IMG/VR virus record: IMGVR_UViG_3300032516_004127
Span: 1 to 27,562 of that record
Direction: 5' to 3' (one strand)
DNA length: 27,562 bases
Source of the DNA: a virus
This document shows, piece by piece, positions 1 to 8,757 of this stretch. The notes under the pieces are model-generated. The model did not search any database. It saw only the letters and a list, made by a program, of their open reading frames with translations, and was not told the origin of the DNA. Made by a program: the position numbers and the translations under genes. Each line of letters begins with the position of its first letter. Position 1 is the first letter of the stretch.

Positions 1-1310
1 AGCGATGTATTCAGGGAAGAACCTGGAATCACTTGGGCGTGCCTTTTCTGTTCTTTATATTTCTTCTTTAGCTTTTCCAGTATTTTCTTGTGTTTTTGTT
101 CCTTCTCTTTTTCGTGTTCCAGTTCTAGTTGCCGATTGAAATCAGGACCACCAAACATTCCCTTATCTCTTAGGTAATCGTGAATCTGATAAAATATCTC
201 TGGAAGATTCGCTTGCTTGTGAAGATTTGATACTCTCTGCATTTTAAACTTATCAATCATATCTTTTACAGCAGCATCAGCGCTGGGGAATTTACCATAC
301 GCCCTTGCTGTTTCACCAAGTGGAGAGTAGAACCAAGATTTATGCTCGGAACGATAATCAACCCAACCGATTACCCTACCATCAACTACAACACTAAAAA
401 TATCGCTACCTTCACGAACTGGATCTAATCTATAGTCGGGAAGTTCTTGAGCTACTTTCATCAAAATATCTAATCTCTTATTTGATGCATTCTTCTCCAT
501 GAACTTTATTTGTGTCTTACCACCATGTCCATGAATCTTCTCAACATCCTTAATATTGTTAAATAGCGTGATTGACGATGTTGCTGTATCCCACTCCATT
601 ACAACCTTACCACTAGGAAGAACTACACCATAAGCAACAACACCAGTTCCTGAAACACCAGTCTCGTCTTCTATGCGATCAACATAGAATGGCTTCAGTT
701 CTTTAAGCTCTTCATTCTTGGCTGTCTTGGTGAATTTTTTGATTCCAGCATTCATAGATTTTCCTTTTCCACACCCCAATTCAATATACTTGGCATCTGG
801 GTTGTTTGGAGTATTAAAATAAATATCTGGGGTACAAGAAATCAGCTCTAGTTCCCAACGCTGTCTTCCCGCATTATATTTCTTCATGAAATATACGAAT
901 GATTGTCCAAAACGAGAGCCGTAGTCTTGGTCTGGTGGAATCCTCTCAAATATAGTTGTAATCTTGGATTCGAAGCAATTCTTGTCATACTTGGCACCCC
1001 GTTCAGCAGATTCTCGGAGGAAGTGAGGGGTATAAACAACCACAAATGGCTTACCTTCTCGGGTTCGTTCTTTTTCATATTTTTGGGCTTGTTTGGTGAA
1101 ACCCTTTAAAGCACCTATTGGAGACGAGTTTTGGTATCCAAAAGGAGCAGGAATAAAAGTAGCAGGTAGAGATGTGAGTGGAGTCTGGGTACTCATATTC
1201 TCACGAGCTTTGCCAGAATTATTATCAAAGAATTCCACAGGAGCAATTGGATTTGGACCAAGTGTCTTTTTCTTTTTCTTAAGGAATAATTTCATAAACT
1301 TTTTTATCAT
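1..1310 (-). CDS. Unknown late protein, 3' end cut by the window
   Basis: 436 codons are visible and the frame is still open at position 1. The start is the ATG at 1310, which overlaps the terminase stop (ATGA), with AGAGG six bases upstream; the two genes are probably translationally coupled. The N-terminus is Lys-rich (KKFMKLFLKKKKK). Residues about 212-272 (GVSGTGVVAYGVVLPSGKV, then a KIHGHGG loop) look like a small beta domain that I have seen in uncharacterised phage and plasmid proteins. Two FTKxA signatures occur (GFTKQA near 70, KFTKTA near 193). Residues 390-423 are a highly charged helix, probably coiled coil. The position right after TerL is typical of a portal gene, but I see no portal signature, so portal identity is not claimed. 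Confidence 0.8.
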   Translation of the reverse strand, partial: MIKKFMKLFLKKKKKTLGPNPIAPVEFFDNNSGKARENMSTQTPLTSLPATFIPAPFGYQNSSPIGALKGFTKQAQKYEKERTREGKPFVVVYTPHFLRESAERGAKYDKNCFESKITTIFERIPPDQDYGSRFGQSFVYFMKKYNAGRQRWELELISCTPDIYFNTPNNPDAKYIELGCGKGKSMNAGIKKFTKTAKNEELKELKPFYVDRIEDETGVSGTGVVAYGVVLPSGKVVMEWDTATSSITLFNNIKDVEKIHGHGGKTQIKFMEKNASNKRLDILMKVAQELPDYRLDPVREGSDIFSVVVDGRVIGWVDYRSEHKSWFYSPLGETARAYGKFPSADAAVKDMIDKFKMQRVSNLHKQANLPEIFYQIHDYLRDKGMFGGPDFNRQLELEHEKEKEQKHKKILEKLKKKYKEQKRHAQVIPGSSLNTS

Positions 1311-3154
1311 CTGGGACCTCTGCGATTACTACCACCATTTCTCACTATTGGTTTCATAGAAGAAAGACCAGGCATTGGCATATTTCTATTTCCAGAAAAA
1401 CTAGGTACATCCATATTATTAAATCCCTGTGTTTTCTGAAACATATAGCCTGTATAAGCATAAACGAGGGCACAAGCACCATCAACTGGTTTGCTTGGTC
1501 CTTGCTTTCGATATTGTTTTTTTACCAAACCAGAACCTGCCGAAGAAGATACTATCTCAATATTTGAAAGATGTTGCATCAACCATTCCACCCTTATTGG
1601 TTCTTTATATGGGAAGCAAAATGCCTTTTGCTCGAGCATCTGGTCATAAAACTCCTCAAATACCCGATGCTTGTCTATCGTGATTTGTTTTGCACCCTTA
1701 TCAAATCTATAAGTTGTTTTACAATTAGCACTTGATACCACTTCCAAAACTCTATCAGGATATTTGTCTTTTAGCATTTGATTTTGGACATGTCCTGCTC
1801 CAAAGTCACATGCCACTATCTTACAATTATACAAGCGAATCCAATTAATCATATCTTGGATTTGTCCCTCTGGACCTATTACACTTGATTGCTCCATTCT
1901 ATGAGCAAATTCTAGCTTAAATTTTCCTTGGGGTAGTTTCGACAAAACTGTAAATACTGTATAACCACCCATACCCTCATCGTCTTCACCACTGATTCTT
2001 TGTCCCCAGTCTATCCCTGCCCAAGTCATTCTATCTTGGATATTTATACTAAATCGCCAGTCGGCAGTATTGGGGTCCATTGTAGTTGCCTCTACTACCT
2101 CTGCAAACGATGGACCAGTTTCACGACCAGCATAGAAATCACCCATTACTTCGTTTGCGAATGCTCTTGCTGTTTTAGCACGAAGTTTTTCATCTATTGA
2201 TTCACGAGTGATGCCAGGAATCAAAAGTTGGTCAATATGATAACCCCTATTTATTCCCTCTGGATTGTGTACAACCCATTTACCACCTTTCGTTGCTCGT
2301 CTTTTATCCATCTTTTGACGGCAACCCCTACCATCTCTATCACGACACTCTACTAAATATCCTTCAACAAAATTTGTATCAGTCATTTCTCGAGCAGTGC
2401 TATAGTTGTAGAACATAGGGAAGAAATGACCACAATGAATACACTTTAGATAATAGATTCTTTTATCAGACTTTTCCCAAAGAGCATGGAAATCTGAACT
2501 AACATCTTTGGGTGTTCCGAAATTTAGCTCAACTCCAAATCCTGACCTACCCAATTTGCTATGCGACAATGCTTCTTGGGTGTTTTCACGAGCAGCACGA
2601 GTTAAGTCCTGAATTTCGTCAAATAATACATAATCTAGAGAAATATTTCTCAACCGGTCGCCTGTTTCACCTGCACCCTCTATTACAACGAAGTTTCCAT
2701 TTCTAAATGGTTTTTGTGTTACAGAACCATCACTCTCAAGTAATTTCGCAATTCTACCATTTACCGACTCTGCTACTCTTGGAGAAAATGCCATCTTACT
2801 ATAACGACGGGCTTGCTCAATTTGTGGGAAAGTATGTAATCCTCTAATGTGATTATGATTTCCACTGCAGGCAAAGTACAAAGAAATTGCAGACGCTGTA
2901 GTGGTCATTTCTACCTGCCGACCCTTCTTTACGACCACTGACTGCCCTTTGGGTCCAACTGCCTCCAAACAAATATAACGATAAATTTCGTGGAGGTAGT
3001 CGCGACCACAATTTGTTAGCATAAAAGGCTGACCTTCTATGGTCAGCATTTTTTCAGTAAATGCGACAGGGTCTAACAAAGCAAATTCATCTATCAGGTT
3101 GTCCATCAAGAGTGAAGTATTATTGCTGACCTTGATTTTTTTGCTTCTTCCCAT
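1307..3154 (-). CDS. terL: Terminase large subunit (DNA-packaging ATPase and nuclease)
   Basis: This is the motor ATPase that pumps DNA into the prohead and cuts it with an RNase H-fold nuclease. In the 615-residue product, a divergent Walker A (KKGRQVEMTT, about 76-85) and Walker B (YVLFDEIQD, 175-183) are clear, with a GTP coupling segment near 214. A zinc-ribbon-like insert follows (C238, C241, C270, C278). Nuclease acidic residues fit D382 in GIDWG, D450 in VACD and D558 in PVDGA. This layout matches TerL proteins of the GpA-like/Terminase_6 kind. I chose the ATG at 3154 because GGAG lies seven bases upstream; an in-frame start 33 bases earlier falls inside a hairpin and has no SD. Unlike its neighbours it lacks the shared LD-G-EAD module. 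Confidence 0.93.
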   Translation of the reverse strand: MGRSKKIKVSNNTSLLMDNLIDEFALLDPVAFTEKMLTIEGQPFMLTNCGRDYLHEIYRYICLEAVGPKGQSVVVKKGRQVEMTTTASAISLYFACSGNHNHIRGLHTFPQIEQARRYSKMAFSPRVAESVNGRIAKLLESDGSVTQKPFRNGNFVVIEGAGETGDRLRNISLDYVLFDEIQDLTRAARENTQEALSHSKLGRSGFGVELNFGTPKDVSSDFHALWEKSDKRIYYLKCIHCGHFFPMFYNYSTAREMTDTNFVEGYLVECRDRDGRGCRQKMDKRRATKGGKWVVHNPEGINRGYHIDQLLIPGITRESIDEKLRAKTARAFANEVMGDFYAGRETGPSFAEVVEATTMDPNTADWRFSINIQDRMTWAGIDWGQRISGEDDEGMGGYTVFTVLSKLPQGKFKLEFAHRMEQSSVIGPEGQIQDMINWIRLYNCKIVACDFGAGHVQNQMLKDKYPDRVLEVVSSANCKTTYRFDKGAKQITIDKHRVFEEFYDQMLEQKAFCFPYKEPIRVEWLMQHLSNIEIVSSSAGSGLVKKQYRKQGPSKPVDGACALVYAYTGYMFQKTQGFNNMDVPSFSGNRNMPMPGLSSMKPIVRNGGSNRRGPR

Positions 3155-3163
3155 TCTTACTCC

Positions 3164-3207
3164 AAATAAAAAGAGTAGATACACCAAACCAATGGTGTTC
3201 TACTCTT
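3164..3207 (-). terminator. Hairpin plus U-tract ahead of terL (terminator or attenuator)
   Basis: On the minus strand AAGAGTAGA and ACACC pair with GGTGT and TCTACTCTT, giving a 14-bp stem with one bulged base and an 8-base loop, followed directly by TTTATTT. The stem runs 3207-3171. The U-tract ends at the SD of terL, so no promoter can fit between this element and the gene. If it terminates, terL is expressed only by read-through; it could instead be an RNA-processing site. The GC content of the stem is modest. Confidence 0.5.
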
Positions 3208-3272
3208 TACGAAATAATCGATACTTTTAGCCCCGATAAATTCGTGGCTTTTTGTTAGATTTTAGGGACTAT
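3208..3272. other. Short intergenic stretch upstream of the terL hairpin
   Basis: This 65-base AT-rich stretch lies between the stop of the 243-residue gene and the terL hairpin. It contains a small inverted repeat (AGCC, CGA, TCG, GGCT with single mismatched bases) that is followed by TTTT only on the plus strand, so it could stop antisense transcription. I see no convincing promoter on either strand. Confidence 0.3.
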
Positions 3273-4004
3273 TTATTTTGCTCTTTTTGCAACAGTACCT
3301 TCTGGAGTCTCAACTAGTACTATAATCCCCTTATCTGCAAGCTCGAGAGCCTTATCTCTATTGAGCACTGAACCTTCAAACTTGACACCCTCTTTCTCTT
3401 TAAGGCCTGTAAAAGAAGGATTCTCGTGCATGTCTTCTCGACGATTCAGATAAACTCTATCAGCAGCTGTAACTGCTGGTTTTTGGGTTTCTTCCTTGAT
3501 AATTTGGTCAATGAGGTCTGCTTCTTCAGAAAGACCCCTCTCGTCAAGTGTATTGGCAATCTTCACGAGTTTCTCAAGGAGGGAAGCCTCTTTCTTCTCT
3601 TCTTTACACTCGCAAACCTCCTTACCACACTTCTCACACTTTACGCACTTCTCTTCAGCCTTCTTGGTGAATTTCTGAACATCAGAGCCTTGGACACCCT
3701 TTGGTTCCTTTGTGGCGACTTCCAGTATGGCATCCTTTACTTCCTGAATTGTCTCAACATGGGCATCTGCACATGGGCAGGTGGCCTTGATGTCTGTTTT
3801 CTTTACATCGTAGACACCCTCACCACCCTTACCAGGTGTTGAGACTTGTGTTGTTACTCCACCACCTGGATGGGCAACCTTTACTTCGTCTTGTGATGGA
3901 CCTTGCTTGCTCTTATCCCAGTATTGGTCCTTATCCAGAGCTTTCTTGAGTAACTTCTTGCCTTCTTCAGTATTGAAAAAAGCTTCCACTACATTCCAAT
4001 CCAT
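3273..4004 (-). CDS. Zinc-binding late protein with LD-G-EAD module and shared C-terminal domain
   Basis: Function not recognised. The start at 4004 is fixed by GGAGG seven bases upstream (TTAGGAGGTAATCAAATG), giving 243 residues. In order: an acidic/Lys-rich N-terminal part; a CPC pair near 76-78; an FTKKA signature at 112-116; a Cys cluster (C120, C123, C126, C131, C133) likely to bind metal; the helical module at 143-171 (LVKIANTLDERG, then EEADLIDQII); and a C-terminal domain (212-243, SVLNRDKALELADKGIIVLV) that recurs at the end of the protein encoded at 20449-21174. It is the last gene before the terL hairpin. I infer a minor virion or packaging role from context only. Confidence 0.85.
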   Translation of the reverse strand: MDWNVVEAFFNTEEGKKLLKKALDKDQYWDKSKQGPSQDEVKVAHPGGGVTTQVSTPGKGGEGVYDVKKTDIKATCPCADAHVETIQEVKDAILEVATKEPKGVQGSDVQKFTKKAEEKCVKCEKCGKEVCECKEEKKEASLLEKLVKIANTLDERGLSEEADLIDQIIKEETQKPAVTAADRVYLNRREDMHENPSFTGLKEKEGVKFEGSVLNRDKALELADKGIIVLVETPEGTVAKRAK

Positions 4005-4019
4005 TTGATTACCTCCTAA

Positions 4020-4033
4020 ATAGTTGCAACTAT
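4020..4033. repeat. 14-bp perfect palindrome at a gene junction
   Basis: ATAGTTGCAACTAT is perfectly self-complementary. It covers the TAG stop of the upstream gene and lies just ahead of the GGAGG of the next. It may be an operator-sized site or chance; no second copy was noticed. Confidence 0.35.
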
Positions 4034-5712
4034 TGGGTTGAAATAATATCACGAACGATATTATCTATTAAATCCGCTTCTTGACTAAACCCTTTCTTGT
4101 CAAGTAAATTAGCAATACGAACTAACCTTATCACATGCTTTGCAGCAAGCGATAACTCTAACTCTTTCTCTTCTTCTTCTTGTGGCATTTGAATTATGTC
4201 GGCCAACTCTTCTTCTTTTTCCTCGGGAACTTCGACTGGTTCTACTTCTGGCTTTTCAAGAACAGGAGCAGGAGCTGGGGCTAACTTGGGACCTTGTGAA
4301 AGGATGCCCTTCAAAATATCTTTCACTTTTTCTTTTAGGTTTGCTGTACCTTCATTTATGGCATCTTGTTGGTACTTTGCCTCAACTTGCTCCATTGAAT
4401 CATATTCGTTACCTTCATCGTCAAACCACATATCTTGCATATCAACGAGTTGTCCTAGAACAACCTCTATTGAACGAGAGAACAAGTTTCTAGATGGGGG
4501 CAATTGTGCTTCTGTTTCTTTCCAAACAAATGTGGGCTTTTCTTTTGGGAGCTTTTCTTTAACAACTTCTTCTTTGGGAAGTCCCTTTTCTGGAATCCAG
4601 AACAAACCGCCCTTATCCAACTTTGTCATGTCCCGCTCTTCATCATTAATGTCATAGCTTTGTTCAGAACCAAGATGCATGACACCAATACCTGGATTTT
4701 GTTTCTTATCTGCAAAAGCAGGAGAATTTTGAAGAACATTGTTAGCTAAATAAGCATTATTAAACATTGACTCTTTTTGAAGTTCAGTAACCTTTTCCTG
4801 AATCTTCTTCTTTGTCTCATCTTGCTTCATAGCTTCTTGTGAATTAACAGTTACGAAATCATAGTTCGGATTCTTCGGATTCTGTACATAAATCTTTGCG
4901 CCACCTGGTGGAGTGTATCCAGCAACATCTGCATATGTCTTTTTCGTTCCAGCAGGTACATCTTTTACTGGGTCTTCTGGCTGATTCCCATTGGGGAACT
5001 TCTTTGCAAGCTCTGCTATTATTTCATTTGTTACAGCAGCACGAAGATAAGGATAGGGATCTTTCATCAAAAAGAATGTAAGCAGTTTGTTGGGGCGTTG
5101 TACACCTTGAATAGAAGTGGTTCCTGTGTGATGCCCACCTGTACCCCTACCTAGTTTTCCTTCAATGTCAATAAATTTAATGTCTGTTACTGCTTCGAGA
5201 TATTTCTTTTGAAGATTAGGAAAAGGTTTAAGACCTTCATAGAAGTCATGAATAACAGTTTCAGATGGAGAACCTTTTCTCTCCCTGGTTTTTTCAAGCT
5301 CTACTTCTTGTTTGTGTAGTAATTTGGTTTTGAGTCCTTCATGCTCGTAGCGTCCCTTACCGAGGAAGGCATCAACATCAAGCAGCTTTTGTTGGAGTTG
5401 GGGATTTGTTTTTGCTTGTGCTTCGAGTTCAGGATAAATTTGTTCTAGTCCTCGTATGAAGGTGTCCATGAGACCTTCCTTATCACGAAGAATCAAATCC
5501 TGAAGAATTTCATCAAATTTTCTTACACTAGAACGCCATACAGTACAACGAAGTGGAACATCTGGTTTAATGCGAGAATCAGTCTTTTTGGTTCCTCTTG
5601 CAATGTTCCAAACTTGGAAAAATCGTCGAGATGCTTTTTCGCGTTTTTCTGACTCCCAGCTCTCGACATCTTCCACCCACTTCATGGACGCATCCTGTGA
5701 TTCTTTTTTCAT
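4030..5712 (-). CDS. Unknown 560-residue late protein with C-terminal LD-G-EAD module
   Basis: Not recognised. The start at 5712 has GGGGAG nine bases upstream, inside the end of the previous gene. Residues 1-230 are mostly helical and charged. Residues 186-200 are Gly/Thr/His-rich (GRGTGGHHTGTTS). Residues 477-520 form a Pro/Glu linker (PAPAPV, then Glu runs). The last 35 residues are the shared helical module (VRIANLLDKKG, then QEADLIDNIV), here placed at the extreme C-terminus. One Cys only, so no zinc site. The linker-plus-tag architecture suggests that the module is a detachable docking element. The downstream gene follows after 25 bases with its own strong SD. Confidence 0.85.
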   Translation of the reverse strand: MKKESQDASMKWVEDVESWESEKREKASRRFFQVWNIARGTKKTDSRIKPDVPLRCTVWRSSVRKFDEILQDLILRDKEGLMDTFIRGLEQIYPELEAQAKTNPQLQQKLLDVDAFLGKGRYEHEGLKTKLLHKQEVELEKTRERKGSPSETVIHDFYEGLKPFPNLQKKYLEAVTDIKFIDIEGKLGRGTGGHHTGTTSIQGVQRPNKLLTFFLMKDPYPYLRAAVTNEIIAELAKKFPNGNQPEDPVKDVPAGTKKTYADVAGYTPPGGAKIYVQNPKNPNYDFVTVNSQEAMKQDETKKKIQEKVTELQKESMFNNAYLANNVLQNSPAFADKKQNPGIGVMHLGSEQSYDINDEERDMTKLDKGGLFWIPEKGLPKEEVVKEKLPKEKPTFVWKETEAQLPPSRNLFSRSIEVVLGQLVDMQDMWFDDEGNEYDSMEQVEAKYQQDAINEGTANLKEKVKDILKGILSQGPKLAPAPAPVLEKPEVEPVEVPEEKEEELADIIQMPQEEEEKELELSLAAKHVIRLVRIANLLDKKGFSQEADLIDNIVRDIISTQ

Positions 5713-5716
5713 TGCT

Positions 5717-8476
5717 TTACTCCCCTAAAAGCCGCTTTGTTAATTTGGATCTTTTTATTTTCCTCTTTAAAATATTAACTCTTGATACTAATGGCATTTG
5801 TTTGACTTCTTTTTGAGCTTTTACTAATCGATCAACACTATGAGTTACATGCCTGTTTTGCTTTTCTTGCGACATCTTTAACAAAACTCTTTCACGAATA
5901 CGACGCCTTGAAGCATATTCAACCTTTTCAAGCTCTTTTGGATCAACAACACTGGCAACTGGAACTTCATTTTCCAAAACTTCTAGACTGTTCCATTCTC
6001 TCACGACAGGAAGACCAGCGGGTGATTTTAAATGAACTGTTACTGTTTCGTCTTCATTGTTGATTTCTATATTATCAACAATGTAAAAGCCAGATGTGCG
6101 AGCCTTGCTGGATTGTAGACTTATTACTTCACCTTTTAGATCTTTTAGTTTTACTTTGCGTTCGTATTGTGAAGATTCCCAGGCTACCCAAGTTGTTCCA
6201 TCTTGGATATAAACAACTCGTCCATGTTTAAATTGTTGGGAATAAACAGCAGTGCCAACTTCCAACTTAATGGGTGCTGCTTGTTTTCCTGGTTCTGTTG
6301 GTTTATCTTCATCAAGACGAGTGCGAATTTCTTGTTCTTCGCGTCCCAGAATATGAACAAATCGGCTATTTCCAATAGCCTTTGGACCGTTACCTATGTA
6401 GTCTGAATCCTCATAAATAATATAAGGCTTTGAACCACCTGGATCGTTTTCGTTGACATCACGAATTACATATTTTTGTTCCCATTCAAATTCCATTACT
6501 TTTACTAGTACTTCGCGATACACGCCACACTTTGGACAAGTGGCTGAATTGATTTCAATGCGTTTATTATCAACAAGAATTAATTCATCATTGCCACAAT
6601 TCCAACAACCACGACCACCTGTTATAGAAATACCAACTTGAATCTTATCAAGGTCGCGTAGCTTTTTAGCTAGCTCTGCTGGAGTTGGCCAGTGTCCAAG
6701 TTCTGTAGCGAGTTCTTGCTCAACATCCTTAACTCTTAACTCTTCAAGACGCTCTTTTTGAACCGTGCGTCTTTCTGTGCTTGTCCAGCGTCTTTTGTGT
6801 CTTTTTGTCAAAGGTTTAAAATCAGAGAAAGTACCACGATACTCTTCTGTGGCACGACCAACCTCTTCCCTAAATGCTCTATGTAGTGCTTCAAAGGGAA
6901 CATTCTTGCTTTCCAAATAATTAATCTCACGCAGCTGTGGTTTTCCCTCGGCATCTTGTGCAAGCAAGGTATTGGGGAATTCATCATCCAAACGCATCTT
7001 TATTTCTTCTATAACCTCTTTGGCAAGTTCATCTAATGTCTTATCATCTGGATCAACACCAAAGCGTCTGAATTGATGTAAAACCATGTCTGTCAAAACA
7101 CGATCAGTATAGTTCAATTTTGTTTCAGTTTTGGTAGCAACATGTGGTGGGTGAATACCGGGAGACGCTCTCAATGCTTCACGACCTAATTCGGCAGCAA
7201 GTTCTTGCTCTCTGCTTTGGAGAGAAGCACCTGGGAACTTTCGGTGGTAAGCATTTATTAAATTCTCACGATATTTACCTGCTTCTGTTGATTGATACTC
7301 AATAACGCCTTCTGGACTTCTTTCAACTCTTCCTAGTAACTCGTCAGCATGTGTTTCCAAATGCTCAAATGGAATAACACCCGGATTATCATTATTAATC
7401 CAGAGCTTATCATGACTATCACAAACCATACACTTTACATAATCACCATGTTCTGGGTCTGTACCTTGCGATGGTCGATGATAAACACCGCTTCCAAACT
7501 CATCAACAGCCTTATTATATAAGTCTTGCAATCCTTCTGGACTTAAGTGTTTCAGTTTTAGTTTTTGTTCTTCTTTGGTTTTGACACCCAACAACTTCTT
7601 TATAACTGAATTAAATTTTATGTTATTTTCTTCTACCTTGTGTTTTACTGATTCTTGCTCACTTTTTTGTTTTCTTTTCTCTACAAGACCCCTATATTCA
7701 TTAGACAATGCCTCGATTTGGCTCTTCATTCCATTCCTAGCTTTTCTTTCAGCAATTGTCAAATCATCCCGTAGAATAGGCTTGGAATAAGTTGTCCCAG
7801 GTTTCAAGAACATGTGAATATAATGCTTTTGTAGTTCGCTAATTTCTTCAAGAATTTTTCGTTCTCTTGACTTTTCTTGTTGAGCTGGTCCTCTTTTGCC
7901 CTGTGGCTTTGTGGGAAACTTAAAGGTTGGACCTTTCTTGCGTGCTATGTCTTCGTCGCTTTCTAACTCTTCGGATGCTTCTATAACAATACCCGCTCTA
8001 TAACCAGCCGATGTTTGGCTTGGAGCATCAATCAAAGAGTCAGCATCTGATGAACCTGGTGATTTCTGTTGGGCATTATCCTCAACATCACGATTTTGTT
8101 GTGATTCAGGACCGAGATCTGTCAATTTGTGGAATGGCTTTTTTCGGGTCTTTTCAAGAAGTTTTGCTTTTTCACTTCCTGGTTTTATACCTGGAAGGAT
8201 AGCAGCAGGGGCATTGCCATTCTCAAATAACATCTTATCATCTTCAAAATTCATTTGTGGAAGATGTGTGGCGAGCTTAACAAAAACTTGCCGACGAAGT
8301 GCTCGTTTTTGCATTTCGTTTAGACCTGTTCGGCTAGCAAAATCTTGTAGAGCATCTTCTATATTGGCATAAGTTTCACGTCCCTCATTCTTTAAGCGTA
8401 TGTGATTAATATAATTTGCTGTTATAATACGCTTTGCCATGGGGGAGTCAAGAAAATCGTTCAACCAATTACTCAT
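5717..8476 (-). CDS. Very large unknown protein with zinc ribbon, C2H2-like site and SH3-like region
   Basis: 919 residues, the longest gene here; function unknown. The start at 8476 overlaps the upstream stop by 8 bases with GAGGAG upstream. Residues 1-90 are helical; 100-200 are low-complexity and charged. C349/C352 with H372/H376 could form a C2H2-type site. Residues 575-610 (DVEQELATELGHWPTPAEL) resemble the helix pair of sigma-70 region 3. C624/C627 and C647/C650 form a clear zinc ribbon. Residues 738-785 (GTAVYSQQFKHGRVVYIQDG) look like an SH3/KOW-type beta barrel. The last 70 residues are strongly basic. The set of parts suggests nucleic-acid binding; a virion-carried, transcription-related protein is possible but unproven. 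Confidence 0.88.
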   Translation of the reverse strand: MSNWLNDFLDSPMAKRIITANYINHIRLKNEGRETYANIEDALQDFASRTGLNEMQKRALRRQVFVKLATHLPQMNFEDDKMLFENGNAPAAILPGIKPGSEKAKLLEKTRKKPFHKLTDLGPESQQNRDVEDNAQQKSPGSSDADSLIDAPSQTSAGYRAGIVIEASEELESDEDIARKKGPTFKFPTKPQGKRGPAQQEKSRERKILEEISELQKHYIHMFLKPGTTYSKPILRDDLTIAERKARNGMKSQIEALSNEYRGLVEKRKQKSEQESVKHKVEENNIKFNSVIKKLLGVKTKEEQKLKLKHLSPEGLQDLYNKAVDEFGSGVYHRPSQGTDPEHGDYVKCMVCDSHDKLWINNDNPGVIPFEHLETHADELLGRVERSPEGVIEYQSTEAGKYRENLINAYHRKFPGASLQSREQELAAELGREALRASPGIHPPHVATKTETKLNYTDRVLTDMVLHQFRRFGVDPDDKTLDELAKEVIEEIKMRLDDEFPNTLLAQDAEGKPQLREINYLESKNVPFEALHRAFREEVGRATEEYRGTFSDFKPLTKRHKRRWTSTERRTVQKERLEELRVKDVEQELATELGHWPTPAELAKKLRDLDKIQVGISITGGRGCWNCGNDELILVDNKRIEINSATCPKCGVYREVLVKVMEFEWEQKYVIRDVNENDPGGSKPYIIYEDSDYIGNGPKAIGNSRFVHILGREEQEIRTRLDEDKPTEPGKQAAPIKLEVGTAVYSQQFKHGRVVYIQDGTTWVAWESSQYERKVKLKDLKGEVISLQSSKARTSGFYIVDNIEINNEDETVTVHLKSPAGLPVVREWNSLEVLENEVPVASVVDPKELEKVEYASRRRIRERVLLKMSQEKQNRHVTHSVDRLVKAQKEVKQMPLVSRVNILKRKIKRSKLTKRLLGE

Positions 8477-8757
8477 CTTCTCTCCTCAATAAGATATTAA
8501 CCTGCTCCGCTTCTTCACTATACCCTTGTTCGGTCAGATTGTCAGCAAACCTTTTCAGCCCCTCGACAAGATTTGCCTTGGTACCTCCTGGAAAGTTTCT
8601 ATATGTACCATCTGAATTTCTATCTACATGTTGCCAATTTGGTGGATGTGGAAATTTACGCAATACTTCTCTTACCCAAGAAAATTGAGGATTACCCTTC
8701 AAAGATTCTTGGATGCAGAACGAATATTGTGCTGCTGAATCCCAACCCTTCGGTTCA
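8469..8757 (-). CDS. Exon 2 of an intron-split small late gene with LD-G-EAD module
   Basis: The open frame begins right after an in-frame TAG (8762-8760) and has no ATG. Its only possible internal start (TTG at 8702) lacks an SD and would cut into good coding sequence. The product from 8756 is 95 residues, starting EPKGWDSAAQYSFCIQES and ending with the shared helical module (FADNLTEQG, then SEEAEQVN). The upstream DNA is a group I intron core, so I infer that this exon is joined by splicing to a short exon near 9797-9825 (candidate fused start MDKYKGMRKI then EPKGW). Joining to the end of the 160-residue gene (HWI then EPKGW) is an alternative. Its stop overlaps the next start by 8 bases. 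Confidence 0.7.

Noticed and set aside
143-1310. Calling the first gene the portal because it follows terL.
   Set aside because: Its sequence has no portal-like features that I can see, and the visible domain is of another kind; position alone is not enough.
903-5816. Plus-strand open frames within the first genes (for example 903-1109, 1093-1359, 3426-3842, 4196-4657).
   Set aside because: They are antisense to clear minus-strand genes, have poor start sites and low-complexity products; they are shadows.
8469-8702. A separate 77-residue gene starting at a TTG.
   Set aside because: No SD precedes the TTG, and the frame continues upstream as protein-like sequence to the intron border; it is part of exon 2.
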